Source of the DNA: JAWKZG01 sp041396125
Lineage (GTDB): Bacteria; Pseudomonadota; Gammaproteobacteria; Competibacterales; Competibacteraceae
Reading direction: 5' to 3'
NCBI GenBank assembly: GCA_041396125.1
Contig: JAWKZG010000011.1
Coordinates: forward strand, 134,754 to 198,753
Length of the DNA stretch: 64,000 nt
Shown here: positions 45,483 through 54,316 of the stretch, in pieces
Layout: the number at the start of each line of letters is the position of its first letter
Numbering within the stretch: the first letter of the stretch is position 1
Program-made: the position numbers and the translations under genes
Notes under the pieces: model-generated
The model's input: only the letters and a program-made list of their open reading frames with translations
Told to the model about the DNA's origin: nothing
Database searches by the model: none

Positions 45483-46349
45483 TCAGCCGTTGGCGTTCGC
45501 GAAGGTATTACACTCACGCACGCTGCCGGTCTGTAGGCCACGCTTGAACCATTCCACCCGTTGCGCGGAACTGCCGTGGGTGAAGGAGTCCGGATTTACC
45601 CGCCGACCGGCCTGACGCTGCAAGCGGTCATCGCCAATAGCCGAGGCGGCGGTCAGACCTTCCTCGATATCGCCCTGTTCCAACACCTGACGCTGCTGAT
45701 GGGCATGATGGGCCCATACCCCGGCATAGCAATCAGCTTGCAGCTCCAAGCGCACCGATAATGCATTGGCCTGGGCCTGACTGGCACGACTGCGGGCCTG
45801 CCGGACTTGCGCCTCAGTGCCCAGCAGATTCTGGATATGGTGCCCGATTTCGTGGCCGAGCACATAGGCACGGGCAAAATCCCCTGGAGCACCCAATCGC
45901 GCCAGTTCCTGAAAAAAGCCCAGATCAATATAGACGTTTTGATCAGGCGGGCAGTAAAACGGACCGGTCGCCGCGCTGTTTGTACCGCAGGCGGACTGCA
46001 CTACATCTGTAAACAAAACCAGTGTCGGCGGACGGTATTGTTCGCCCGAGGCGGCAAAGATCTGCTTCCAGACGTCTTCGGTATCGGCCAGTACCACCGA
46101 AATGAAATCAGCTTCTTCATCATTGGCTGATGGCGCCGTGCTGGTCGTCTGGGTTGGCGCAGAAACACCACCACTGCCATTCAGCATTTGCAATAACGCC
46201 ATCGGATCCTGCCCCAAAAACAGCCCAATCAGGATAATAATCAGCGTCATCCCGCCGCCCAGTTTCGCACCTTTTGACATGCGTCCGATCGGCCCCCTGC
46301 CGCGTCGGTCCTCAACATTGCTGCTCCGCCTGCCTTGTCGCCAACGCAT
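45483..46349 (-). CDS. Neutral zinc metallopeptidase (YpfJ family)
   Basis: Membrane-anchored protein of 288 residues. A basic N-terminal stretch precedes one transmembrane helix (LGGGMTLIIILIGLFLG, about 31-47), then a periplasmic domain with the zinc motif LGHEIGHHIQNLLG (HExxH). Downstream QADCYAGVWAHH and the terminal SFTHGSSAQRVEWFKRG are family hallmarks. Role unproven. Confidence 0.92.
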   Translation of the reverse strand: MRWRQGRRSSNVEDRRGRGPIGRMSKGAKLGGGMTLIIILIGLFLGQDPMALLQMLNGSGGVSAPTQTTSTAPSANDEEADFISVVLADTEDVWKQIFAASGEQYRPPTLVLFTDVVQSACGTNSAATGPFYCPPDQNVYIDLGFFQELARLGAPGDFARAYVLGHEIGHHIQNLLGTEAQVRQARSRASQAQANALSVRLELQADCYAGVWAHHAHQQRQVLEQGDIEEGLTAASAIGDDRLQRQAGRRVNPDSFTHGSSAQRVEWFKRGLQTGSVRECNTFANANG

Positions 46350-46371
46350 GCCGCTTACTCCTTATGGTAGA

Positions 46372-46962
46372 TTAATCACTGCTTTTCTTTTGCGCAGCCT
46401 GGTGCCTTAGCAGACCGCGGATTAATCGCGTTGCGTCGGCATGGCCAAAAAACAACCGGGTCAGCCCCAGGCTGGGGCCGTGTTGATCGTAACAAATACG
46501 GGATTTACGTACACAACTGGTCCCCCGCTTTGGCGTAAACATCGGCTGTGTACCGTCACGCAGCGCCAGGAAACGATCCAGTTGCTGCGCAGCTACTGTG
46601 TTGAAATAATGTTCGGTATGCTCCCGGCTCGCCTGCAGCTTGTCATAGCAGACCTGGATGGAATAATCACAGCTGATACCGCTTTCGGGATAAAAAACCT
46701 CGCCGGCAAGATCGACAATCTGCGGCGTTTCCTGCAATACAGCAAGCGCAGCACCGTCCCCGAACTGGAGGCGCGTCATAAGAAAGCTCGGCTGCTCGTT
46801 TTTCCAGCAGCGCTGCTGCTCACGGTCACAGGAATAACCTGGTTCAGGACTGAACTGCGCAGGTGTTGAATCTGCCGGGGCTGTTGCCGACGGTTCGGCT
46901 TGTTGCGCCGACGTAGGTACTGTCAGCAAGAGCAGTACGGTGACTAATCCGTAGCGAATCAT
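46372..46962 (-). CDS. YcgJ-like exported protein of unknown function
   Basis: A 196-residue protein started at ATG 46960-46962 (MIRYGLVTVLLLL), where a signal peptide begins; an in-frame extension to 47034 is rejected. The mature part has three copies of a Cys-pair pattern of the form F-x-P-x-x-G-x-S-C ... C-Y/W (SPEPGYSCDREQQRC, YPESGISCDYSIQVC, TPKRGTSCVRKSRIC), each followed by an Arg/Leu/Phe-Gly segment. This triplication resembles E. coli YcgJ-type proteins. Function unknown. Confidence 0.75.
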   Translation of the reverse strand: MIRYGLVTVLLLLTVPTSAQQAEPSATAPADSTPAQFSPEPGYSCDREQQRCWKNEQPSFLMTRLQFGDGAALAVLQETPQIVDLAGEVFYPESGISCDYSIQVCYDKLQASREHTEHYFNTVAAQQLDRFLALRDGTQPMFTPKRGTSCVRKSRICYDQHGPSLGLTRLFFGHADATRLIRGLLRHQAAQKKSSD

Positions 46963-47168
46963 AAATAATATACTTTTGGGTAGTGTGGGAAGCGGTTTTA
47001 TTGATGGATTATCGCATACTGCGCAGGCTGCCAAACGCAGCGTTTACACTTTCTCACTTTTCCCGGATCAATTTTTATGCTTCGATTCGCCAGCGTCGAT
47101 TCGTTACTGGCCTTGTTCAGCCAAGGCGGCATAAAATGCACGCACAAACACACCAACAGGAGGATTTC

Positions 47169-47504
47169 ATGCTACTTGATGTACGTACTTACACCTGCCG
47201 ACCAGGCACAATTAATAAACATCTGGCACTGTATGAGCAGATGGGTAAAGAACCGCAGACCCGCCACCTGGGTCAGCCGCTGGCCTATCTGGTCACCGAG
47301 ACCGGTAATGTGAATCAATATGTGCATATCTGGCTGTACGAAAATGCGGCTGACCGGGAGCAGCGTCGTGCCGCCATGTGGGCCGATCCTGAGTGGTTGA
47401 GCTACACTGAAGCCAGCGCCAAGCTTGGTGCCCTGGTCGAGCAAGACAATAAACTCATGAAACCCGTCAGCTTTTTCCCCGCACCTGCGGCAGCAACTGA
47501 GTAA
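47169..47504 (+). CDS. NIPSNAP family protein
   Basis: A 111-residue protein starting at ATG 47169, preceded by AGGAGGATTTC; longer in-frame extensions are unsupported. It has the NIPSNAP/ferredoxin-like dabb pattern: LLDVRTYTCRPGTINKHLALYE, then YVHIWLYENAADREQRRAAMW near the middle. Members are of unknown function and are often found near catabolic genes. Confidence 0.85.
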   Translation: MLLDVRTYTCRPGTINKHLALYEQMGKEPQTRHLGQPLAYLVTETGNVNQYVHIWLYENAADREQRRAAMWADPEWLSYTEASAKLGALVEQDNKLMKPVSFFPAPAAATE

Positions 47505-47568
47505 CACGCGGTTTCTGGACAGGATGTAGCGCTGACAGGGCTATATCCGGGTTATATCTGGGCTATAG

Positions 47569-47603
47569 GCGAGGATCAACACTCATCATGGATTGATCCT
47601 CGC
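47569..47603 (+). promoter_or_regulatory. Perfect 11-bp inverted repeat
   Basis: GCGAGGATCAA (47569-47579) and TTGATCCTCGC (47593-47603) with a 13-base loop, between the NIPSNAP gene and the next GST. No T-run follows, so it may be a protein-binding site or a leader hairpin. A tandem-like stretch with two copies of TATATC lies just upstream. Confidence 0.45.
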
Positions 47604-47659
47604 AACCCTGCAGCAGGATGATCTTTTTGCAACAGACTCTACCTACGGAGCGTAACGCA

Positions 47660-48289
47660 ATGCTAATCGTTTACGGTACCCCTCGCACACGGGCCAGCCG
47701 GATCACCTGGATGCTGGAAGAAATCGGTGCCAGTTATGACTACCGGCCGGTGGCGTTGGACAAGGGTGAAGGTCGGCAACCCCCGTATCTTGCCCTCAAT
47801 CCCACGGGCAAAGTGCCAACACTGGTGGACGGCGATCTGGTCTTGGGCGAATCCGCTGCAATAGTGACTTATCTGGGCGATAAATATACTTTGTCCAATC
47901 TGGTACCACGCACCGGCGGTGCAGCACGGGCCAAGTACAATCAGTGGTGTTATTTTTGCCTGAGCGAGCTGGAACAACCGCTCTGGACTCGGGCCAAGCA
48001 CACTTTTGCACTGCCCGAAAACAAGCGGGTAGCCGCTATTAAGGACACTGCGCTGTGGGAGTTCGCCCAGGCCGCCAAGGTCCTGGCCCAGCAGCTGGAT
48101 CGTACTGACTATGTACTTGGTGCAGAGTTCAGCGCTGCCGATATTCTGATCGGCCATACTCTGAGCTGGGCGAGAGGTGCCAAGATTGAACTAGGTCAGG
48201 ACAGTCTCCAGGCCTATGCTGACCGGGTGCTGAGCCGACCGGCGCTGGCCCAGGCTTACCAGCGCGAACAACAAGCCATCACGGCATGA
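47660..48289 (+). CDS. Glutathione S-transferase family protein
   Basis: A 209-residue protein, started at ATG 47660 after GGAG. The thioredoxin-like N-terminal domain (LIVYGTPRTRASRITWMLEE) carries the glutathione-binding TGKVPTLVDGD and ESAAIVTYLGD; the C-terminal helical domain has FSAADILIGHTLSWA. Not closely similar to the GST at 41626. Substrate unknown. Confidence 0.9.
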   Translation: MLIVYGTPRTRASRITWMLEEIGASYDYRPVALDKGEGRQPPYLALNPTGKVPTLVDGDLVLGESAAIVTYLGDKYTLSNLVPRTGGAARAKYNQWCYFCLSELEQPLWTRAKHTFALPENKRVAAIKDTALWEFAQAAKVLAQQLDRTDYVLGAEFSAADILIGHTLSWARGAKIELGQDSLQAYADRVLSRPALAQAYQREQQAITA

Positions 48290-48335
48290 ACCATCGATCC
48301 GTGTCAGGCGCAATTGTTACCGGGTATAGCACGGA

Positions 48336-48971
48336 TCAAAAATCATTCTGCTTCACAAGCGCCGCCATCGCCCGATGGCGCTCGCTGTCCTGCGACTCCA
48401 GACCAGCCACAACACCGTGGCGATCCGCCTGGGGTCGATTCTGACTGACTTTCCATTTGCCACTGATCTTGCTGATGGGTATTTCAATCCCGACGATAGC
48501 CTGCAGCATGTTCTGGACAAAATCCGCCGGCGCATCACTCACCTGCCAGGGCGCGGCCAGCCCGGCTTCATGTTGCTCAGTGAGCGCACTGACTAGTGCC
48601 AGCAGCCATTCTGTATCGTCGATAACACGCGGCTGGCCATAAGCCTGCACTACGGCGTAATTCCAGGTTGGCACCACTTTGCCATGCACCTGCTTGGCCG
48701 GATACCAGGAGGGCGAGATATAGCTGTCGGGCCCTTGAAATACAGCCACTGACGCCTGTTGGCCAGGTAATTCCCGCCAGACCGGGTTGGCCCGCGCCAC
48801 GTGGGCACGCAGTGTTCCATAAGACCCCGCGCCGGGATCAAGCAACATCGGAATATGATTGACTTGCAGTTCAGTTGCCCCCGGTGTGACCAGTGTGGCC
48901 AGGGGATAGGCCCGGATAAGCTCATGCAGAACCTGCAGACGGGTTTCTTCAAAGTGTTGTGGTAGGTACAT
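48336..48971 (-). CDS. FMN-binding negative transcriptional regulator family protein (PaiB-like)
   Basis: A 211-residue split-barrel flavin-binding protein. PaiB signatures include MYLPQHFEE at the start, NHIPMLLD, RAHVARANPVWRE, and PSWYPAKQVHGKVVPTWNYA; the C-terminal IVGIEIPISKISGKWKVSQNR is the strongest family mark. Despite the name, regulatory activity is established only for few members. It lies directly downstream of oxyR, one base apart from its stop. Confidence 0.9.
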   Translation of the reverse strand: MYLPQHFEETRLQVLHELIRAYPLATLVTPGATELQVNHIPMLLDPGAGSYGTLRAHVARANPVWRELPGQQASVAVFQGPDSYISPSWYPAKQVHGKVVPTWNYAVVQAYGQPRVIDDTEWLLALVSALTEQHEAGLAAPWQVSDAPADFVQNMLQAIVGIEIPISKISGKWKVSQNRPQADRHGVVAGLESQDSERHRAMAALVKQNDF

Positions 48972-48972
48972 T

Positions 48973-49908
48973 TTAAACAGCCGGCAACATGGTTATGCCA
49001 TCACCCAGACGGCATTCCAGAATAGATTCATTGAGTACGTCGATGGCACCAGGCCGGGTAAAGCTTCTGCGCCAGGCCAGGGCAATCGTGCGTCTCGGTG
49101 CGGGTTCAGCGAACGGACGTACGCTGAGCATGTCCTGCCCCGGAAAAAAACCGGTGACCGAGGTTTTCGGCACTACGGTGATCCCCATACCGGATGCCAC
49201 CATAAGTCGCATGGTTTCCAGCGAGCTGCCTTCCAGAGCGTGCTGGATGCTATCGGTCGAGCTGCGGGAGCGGGCGCATTCCGGGCAGGCTTCGAGCACC
49301 TGATCGCGAAAACAATGCCCGGCACCCAGCAACAGGACCTCTTCCTGCGCCAGCATACCGGCCCGAATAGTTTCTGTTTGCTCCAGCGGGTGTTGTTTTG
49401 GCAACAGCACCACAAACGGTTCCTCGTACAGTGCTTCGGTGAGAATGCCGGACACTGCATAGGGCAGAGAGATGATGATCGCATCCAGCTTGCCCTCCTT
49501 CAGTCGTTCGCTCAGGACGGCGGTATAATTCTCTTCGATCTGCAGCGGCATCTGCGGTGCCCGCTGGTGTAACAAGGGGATCAAATGCGGTAGCAGATAA
49601 GGCCCGACGGTATAAATGGCCCCCAGCCGCAACGGCCCGACCAGATCGTCCTGCCCCTGGGACGCCAGTCGCGTGATAACATCGACTTCTTCCAGCACCC
49701 GCTGGGCCTGCACAACGATTTTCCGGCCCAGGGTAGTAACCGCAACCTCGCTGGGGCTGCGCTCGAATAAGGTCACACCGAGTTCGTCTTCCAGCTTGCG
49801 TACGGCAACGCTCAGGGTAGGCTGGCTGACAAAGCAGGCTTCTGCGGCGCGACCGAAATGTCGTTCACGGGCAATTGCGATAATGTAGCGGAGTTCAGTC
49901 AGAGTCAT
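48973..49908 (-). CDS. oxyR: Hydrogen peroxide-responsive LysR-type regulator OxyR
   Basis: A 311-residue LysR regulator that is activated by an intramolecular disulfide. The N-terminal winged helix (LTELRYIIAIARERHFGRAA) is typical. C199 and C208 sit in GAGHCFRDQVLEACPEC, at the same residue numbers as the redox cysteines of E. coli OxyR. It is transcribed with the PaiB-like gene and diverges from icd. The 295-bp divergent spacer (49909-50203) holds both promoters; I could not pick out an OxyR box. Confidence 0.93.
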   Translation of the reverse strand: MTLTELRYIIAIARERHFGRAAEACFVSQPTLSVAVRKLEDELGVTLFERSPSEVAVTTLGRKIVVQAQRVLEEVDVITRLASQGQDDLVGPLRLGAIYTVGPYLLPHLIPLLHQRAPQMPLQIEENYTAVLSERLKEGKLDAIIISLPYAVSGILTEALYEEPFVVLLPKQHPLEQTETIRAGMLAQEEVLLLGAGHCFRDQVLEACPECARSRSSTDSIQHALEGSSLETMRLMVASGMGITVVPKTSVTGFFPGQDMLSVRPFAEPAPRRTIALAWRRSFTRPGAIDVLNESILECRLGDGITMLPAV

Positions 49909-50203
49909 TATCGGTTAATCCATTGGCGCTAGTCTTGATGGGTTTATCCGGTTTATTCTGCGGGCGCGTCGTCTGATCGGTATTTCCCACTATGGACATC
50001 AACCAGACCCCCATATAAGTTTTAATAGTTTAGCGTTACAGCGCAAGCGCGAAGCACACCGACAGGCTTGCCAGCATCAGCAACTGTTCCGTGACGGATA
50101 GCCAGTGGTAAGCACTTTTCGGGTAAACTTCGCCAGCGACGGCTATCATGGACTTATTGGCTTATGCTTGCCACATAAGTAATCACTATTCTGAGGAACC
50201 CAC

Positions 50204-51457
50204 ATGAGTTATCAGCATATCGTCCTGCCCGAAAGCGGTGAAAAAATCAGCGTCAAAAACGGCAAATTGCACGTCCCTGACAATCCTATTCTAGGCTATG
50301 TCGAAGGGGATGGCATCGGTCCTGATATCACCAATGCCAGCCTGCGCGTCTGGGACGCCGCTATCAAGAAAGCTTACGGCGACCAGCGCAAAGTCCACTG
50401 GTGCGAACTCTACATGGGTGAAAAAGCCGCCGGTATTTACGATGGCAATTATTTCCCCGCTGAAACCCTGGACGCTATAAAAGATTTGATCGTGGCGATC
50501 AAAGGTCCGCTGACGACGCCCATTGGCGGCGGTTTCCGTTCTCTGAACGTCTCGCTGCGGCAGGAACTGGATCTTTACTCCTGTGTACGACCGGTAAAAT
50601 ATTATCAGGGCGTGCCCTCGCCGCTGCGTCATCCGGAAGATGTTGATGTCGTCATTTTCCGCGAGAACACCGAAGACGTCTACTCCGGGATCGAATATCG
50701 CAGTGGCACCGAAGAAAATAAAAAACTCGCCAAATTTCTGCGTGAAGAAATGGGTGCGGAATTCTTCGAAGACGCCGGACTTGGTATCAAACCGATCAGC
50801 CCTTTTGGCTCCAAGCGACTGGTTCGCAAAGCTATTCAGTACGCCATTGATAACGGCCGCAGTAATGTTACCCTGGTGCACAAGGGTAATATCATGAAAT
50901 ATACTGAGGGCGCATTCCGCAATTGGGGCTACGAGATCGCCAAGGAAGAATTCGGCGATGTCACCATTACCGAAGACGAACTTTGGAGCAGCTATAATGG
51001 CAAACAGCCGGAAGGCAAAATTCTGATCAAGGATCGCATAGCAGATATTACGTTCCAGCTGTTGCAACTGCGTCCGGCAGAATTCGATGTGCTGGCGACC
51101 ACCAACCTGAACGGCGATTACCTGTCCGACGCGGTTGCGGCAGAAGTCGGCGGCATCGGGATCGCGCCCGGTGCAAATATCGCTGACTATATCGCGGTAT
51201 TCGAAGCCACCCATGGCACCGCCCCCAAATACGCCGGGCAGGACAAAGTCAATCCGAGTTCGCTGCTGCTGTCCGGCGTCATGATGCTGGAATACATGGG
51301 CTGGCGCGAAGCGGCTGACCTGATCAACACGGTGTACCCGCAGGTTATCGCTGATAAAACGGTAACCTATGACTTCGCCCGCATGATGGACGGTGCTACT
51401 GAAGTCTCCTGCAGCGGTTTCGCTGACGCCCTGATCGCCAAAATTAACGCGAGCTGA
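50204..51457 (+). CDS. icd: Isocitrate dehydrogenase (NADP+)
   Basis: Converts isocitrate to 2-oxoglutarate in the TCA cycle. The 417 residues match the E. coli Icd type. The substrate/phosphorylation loop GGGFRSLNVSLRQELDLY carries the Ser that AceK phosphorylates in E. coli. HGTAPKYAGQDKVNP has the Lys-Tyr pair that confers NADP preference. It heads a tight run of seven genes (icd to the CDP-alcohol gene) and has GAGGAA upstream of ATG. Confidence 0.97.
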   Translation: MSYQHIVLPESGEKISVKNGKLHVPDNPILGYVEGDGIGPDITNASLRVWDAAIKKAYGDQRKVHWCELYMGEKAAGIYDGNYFPAETLDAIKDLIVAIKGPLTTPIGGGFRSLNVSLRQELDLYSCVRPVKYYQGVPSPLRHPEDVDVVIFRENTEDVYSGIEYRSGTEENKKLAKFLREEMGAEFFEDAGLGIKPISPFGSKRLVRKAIQYAIDNGRSNVTLVHKGNIMKYTEGAFRNWGYEIAKEEFGDVTITEDELWSSYNGKQPEGKILIKDRIADITFQLLQLRPAEFDVLATTNLNGDYLSDAVAAEVGGIGIAPGANIADYIAVFEATHGTAPKYAGQDKVNPSSLLLSGVMMLEYMGWREAADLINTVYPQVIADKTVTYDFARMMDGATEVSCSGFADALIAKINAS

Positions 51458-51468
51458 ATGTAATCAAT

Positions 51469-52233
51469 ATGACAACGACGCAACCCTGCCGGGTCGGTTT
51501 ATTTGTCACCTGTCTGGTGGACGTGTTTCGGCCCGCCGTGGGGTTTGCTGCAGTCAAATTACTGCAGGATGCAGGCTGTTCTGTAGAGGTGCCGGCTGGA
51601 CAGACCTGTTGCGGCCAGCCCGCCTATAATTCGGGCGATCGGGCGGACAGCAAAGCGCTGGCACGACAGGTACTGGACGCATTTGAGGAGTTTGACTATG
51701 TTATCGCCCCGTCCGGCTCCTGCAGCGGGATGATCAAGGAACATTATCCGGCCTTGTTTGCTGATGACCCGGCCCTGCAGCAACGGGCACAGGCGCTGGC
51801 AGACAAAACCTTCGAGCTGATCTCGTTCCTGGTTGATGTCCGTGGCATGGAGAATATCGTCAGTGACTATGCCGGCAGCGTGACCTATCACGACTCCTGC
51901 GCCGGACTGCGCGAGCTGGGCATCAAGCAACAGCCGCGCACACTGCTCAAAACCATACCCGGTCTGGAACTCAGAGAAATGGACGACAGCGAAGTCTGCT
52001 GCGGCTTTGGAGGTACGTTTTGTATCAAGTACCCGGATATCTCCAACCGCATGGTCAGTGATAAAATAGCCAATATTCAGGCTACTGGCGCGGATCTGCT
52101 GCTGGCGGGCGATTTGGGCTGTCTGCTTAATATGGCGGGCAAACTGAAACGGGTCGGCTCGCCGATTCAGGTTCGGCACGTTGCCGAAATTCTGGCGGGT
52201 GACACTGACACCCCGCCTTTGGGTGATAGCTGA
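51469..52233 (+). CDS. lutA: L-lactate oxidation complex, Fe-S subunit LutA (YkgE)
   Basis: One of three proteins of the LutABC complex, which oxidises L-lactate to pyruvate. The 254 residues hold two CCG cysteine domains: TCCGQPAYNSG near the N-terminus, SGSCSGM, and HDSCAGLRELGI with VCCGFGGTFC. These bind an iron-sulfur cluster. It follows icd by 11 bp and lutB by 2 bp. Confidence 0.93.
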   Translation: MTTTQPCRVGLFVTCLVDVFRPAVGFAAVKLLQDAGCSVEVPAGQTCCGQPAYNSGDRADSKALARQVLDAFEEFDYVIAPSGSCSGMIKEHYPALFADDPALQQRAQALADKTFELISFLVDVRGMENIVSDYAGSVTYHDSCAGLRELGIKQQPRTLLKTIPGLELREMDDSEVCCGFGGTFCIKYPDISNRMVSDKIANIQATGADLLLAGDLGCLLNMAGKLKRVGSPIQVRHVAEILAGDTDTPPLGDS

Positions 52234-52235
52234 CC

Positions 52236-53660
52236 ATGCAAACAACCAGTCCGCAATTCAAGTCCAATGCGCACCAGGCGCTGGCCGACGAGGCTCTGCA
52301 GCGCTCGCTGGCCAAAATGCGCAGCGGTTTTTCAGTTAAACGCGCGCAAGCGGCAGCCCGCATGCCGGAATTTGAGGCACTGCGGGATCAGGGCCGTGAT
52401 TTAAAAAATCATATTCTGGAAAACCTCGACTTTTACCTGGAGCAATTTGAAGCCAATGTGATCAAACATGGCGGTCAGGTGCACTGGGCGCGCGATGCTG
52501 CCGAAGCCCGCCAGATCGTATTGGACATCTGTCGCACCGTGGATGCCAAATCGGTCACTAAAGGCAAGTCCATGATCAGCGAGGAAATCGGCCTGAATGA
52601 TTTCCTCGAAGCCGAGGGCATTGAACCGATGGAAACGGATCTGGGTGAATACATCATCCAGTTACGTCACGAGCACCCCAGTCATATCATTGCGCCTGCG
52701 ATCCACCTCAATAAAGACCAGGTCGCGGATGCCTTCCATGCCGCGCACGCCCAGTATGGCTATACCCGACGCCTGAGCGAACCGCGCGAACTGATGAACG
52801 AAGCGCGCCAGGTCTTGCGCGACAAATTTTTACGCGCCGATGTCGGCATCACGGGTGCCAATTTCTGTATCGCAGAAACCGGCAGTACGGTCATTGTCAC
52901 CAATGAGGGTAATGGCGATCTGACCCAGACCCTGCCGAAAGTGCATATTGCTCTGACCAGTATTGAAAAAGTGGTGCCAACACTGGAGGATGCCAGCCTC
53001 TTTCTGCGTCTGCTGGCACGCTCGGCGACCGGACAGGAATTTTCCGTATATACAACTTTTTCGACCGGCCCGCGCCGGCCTGATGACCTGGACGGCCCGG
53101 AGCAGTTCCATGTGGTGCTGCTGGATAATGGCCGAAGCAGTATGCTTGGCACCGAATTGCAGGATATGTTGCGCTGTATCCGCTGTTCGGCCTGCATGAA
53201 TCACTGTCCGGTGTACGGTGCAGTGGGTGGCCATGCCTACGGCTGGGTCTACCCTGGTCCGATGGGTGCCGTGTTAACACCGCAATTTATTGGTGTGAAT
53301 CAGGCCGGTCACCTGCCCAATGCTTCGACGTTTTGCGGGCGTTGCGAATCGGTCTGTCCGGTACGTATTCCGTTGCCGAAACTGATGCGACACTGGCGCG
53401 AACGGGAATTCGAGCGCCATCTGATGCCGAAAGGTTTTCGTTTCGGGCTGAAAAGCTGGGCTTTTTTCGCTCGCCGACAACGTTTGTATCACCCCATGGC
53501 GCGCTGGTCGGCAAAACTACTCAAGCGCCTGGGCGGTAAATCGGGCCGTATCAAAAACCTGCCGCTGGCCAAAGGCTGGACGGCGTGGCGCGATATGCCT
53601 GCACCACAGGGCAAAACCTTCCAGCAACTCTGGGCTGAACAGCAAAGGCCATCCGCATGA
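52236..53660 (+). CDS. lutB: L-lactate oxidation complex, Fe-S subunit LutB (YkgF)
   Basis: A 474-residue ferredoxin-like subunit. The N-terminal LUD domain covers the first 300 residues (KSMISEEIGLNDFLEAEG, EQFHVVLLDNGRS), followed by two 4Fe-4S motifs: CIRCSACMNHCPVYG and FCGRCESVCPVRIPLP. This is the standard LutB layout. Its stop overlaps lutC by four bases. Confidence 0.94.
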   Translation: MQTTSPQFKSNAHQALADEALQRSLAKMRSGFSVKRAQAAARMPEFEALRDQGRDLKNHILENLDFYLEQFEANVIKHGGQVHWARDAAEARQIVLDICRTVDAKSVTKGKSMISEEIGLNDFLEAEGIEPMETDLGEYIIQLRHEHPSHIIAPAIHLNKDQVADAFHAAHAQYGYTRRLSEPRELMNEARQVLRDKFLRADVGITGANFCIAETGSTVIVTNEGNGDLTQTLPKVHIALTSIEKVVPTLEDASLFLRLLARSATGQEFSVYTTFSTGPRRPDDLDGPEQFHVVLLDNGRSSMLGTELQDMLRCIRCSACMNHCPVYGAVGGHAYGWVYPGPMGAVLTPQFIGVNQAGHLPNASTFCGRCESVCPVRIPLPKLMRHWREREFERHLMPKGFRFGLKSWAFFARRQRLYHPMARWSAKLLKRLGGKSGRIKNLPLAKGWTAWRDMPAPQGKTFQQLWAEQQRPSA

Positions 53661-54316
53661 GCAGTCGCGACGCAATTCTCGGTACACTCCGGCGTCAGTT
53701 AAAACGTGGCCCCCTGCAGGGTCCGCAGCGCGATGCACTTGAGGCTCGCTTGCAGAACCCGCCCCGGTCACTCATTCCTGCCCGCTCACAGCTGCCGCAG
53801 CCGGAGCAGGTCGAGCTGTTTATCCGTATGGCCACGGAAGCCTCGGCTTCATTGCAGAAGGTCGCCGATATGGAGGCTGTACCGGCAGCGGTAGCGGCCT
53901 TTATCCTGCGTCAGAATCTGCCCGATGATATTGTGCTTGCACCTGAACTAAAGGCGCTGCCCTGGTCGGCGCAAACCCGCCTGCGTATTGAGCAACGTGC
54001 TGCCCGCAACGGTGATAAAGTCACGGTCACGGCAGCAGCAGCCGGCATCGCCGAGACGGGTACACTGTTGCTGTTGTCGGGGCCGGACAGCCCTACCACA
54101 CTGAATTTTCTGCCCGACGTTCATATCGTAGTATTGCCTGCATCGTGCATTGTCGGACCTTATGAAGATGCCTGGGCTGTTTGCCGTCAGCGTGAGGTGA
54201 TGCCCCGTATCCTGAATCTGATTACCGGCCCGTCGCGTAGTGCAGATATTGAACAAACCCTGCAACTCGGTGCCCATGGCCCTGTGCAACTACATATTCT
54301 GCTGGTTGAATCATGA
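53657..54316 (+). CDS. lutC: L-lactate oxidation complex subunit LutC (YkgG)
   Basis: LUD-domain protein of 219 residues. Conserved stretch AAAGIAETGTLLLLSGPDSP and LPDVHIVVLPASCIV; a C-terminal ITGPSRSADIEQTLQLGAHGP is the family signature. It overlaps lutB and the following ppsR by four bases each, so translation is coupled. Confidence 0.93.
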   Translation: MSSRDAILGTLRRQLKRGPLQGPQRDALEARLQNPPRSLIPARSQLPQPEQVELFIRMATEASASLQKVADMEAVPAAVAAFILRQNLPDDIVLAPELKALPWSAQTRLRIEQRAARNGDKVTVTAAAAGIAETGTLLLLSGPDSPTTLNFLPDVHIVVLPASCIVGPYEDAWAVCRQREVMPRILNLITGPSRSADIEQTLQLGAHGPVQLHILLVES

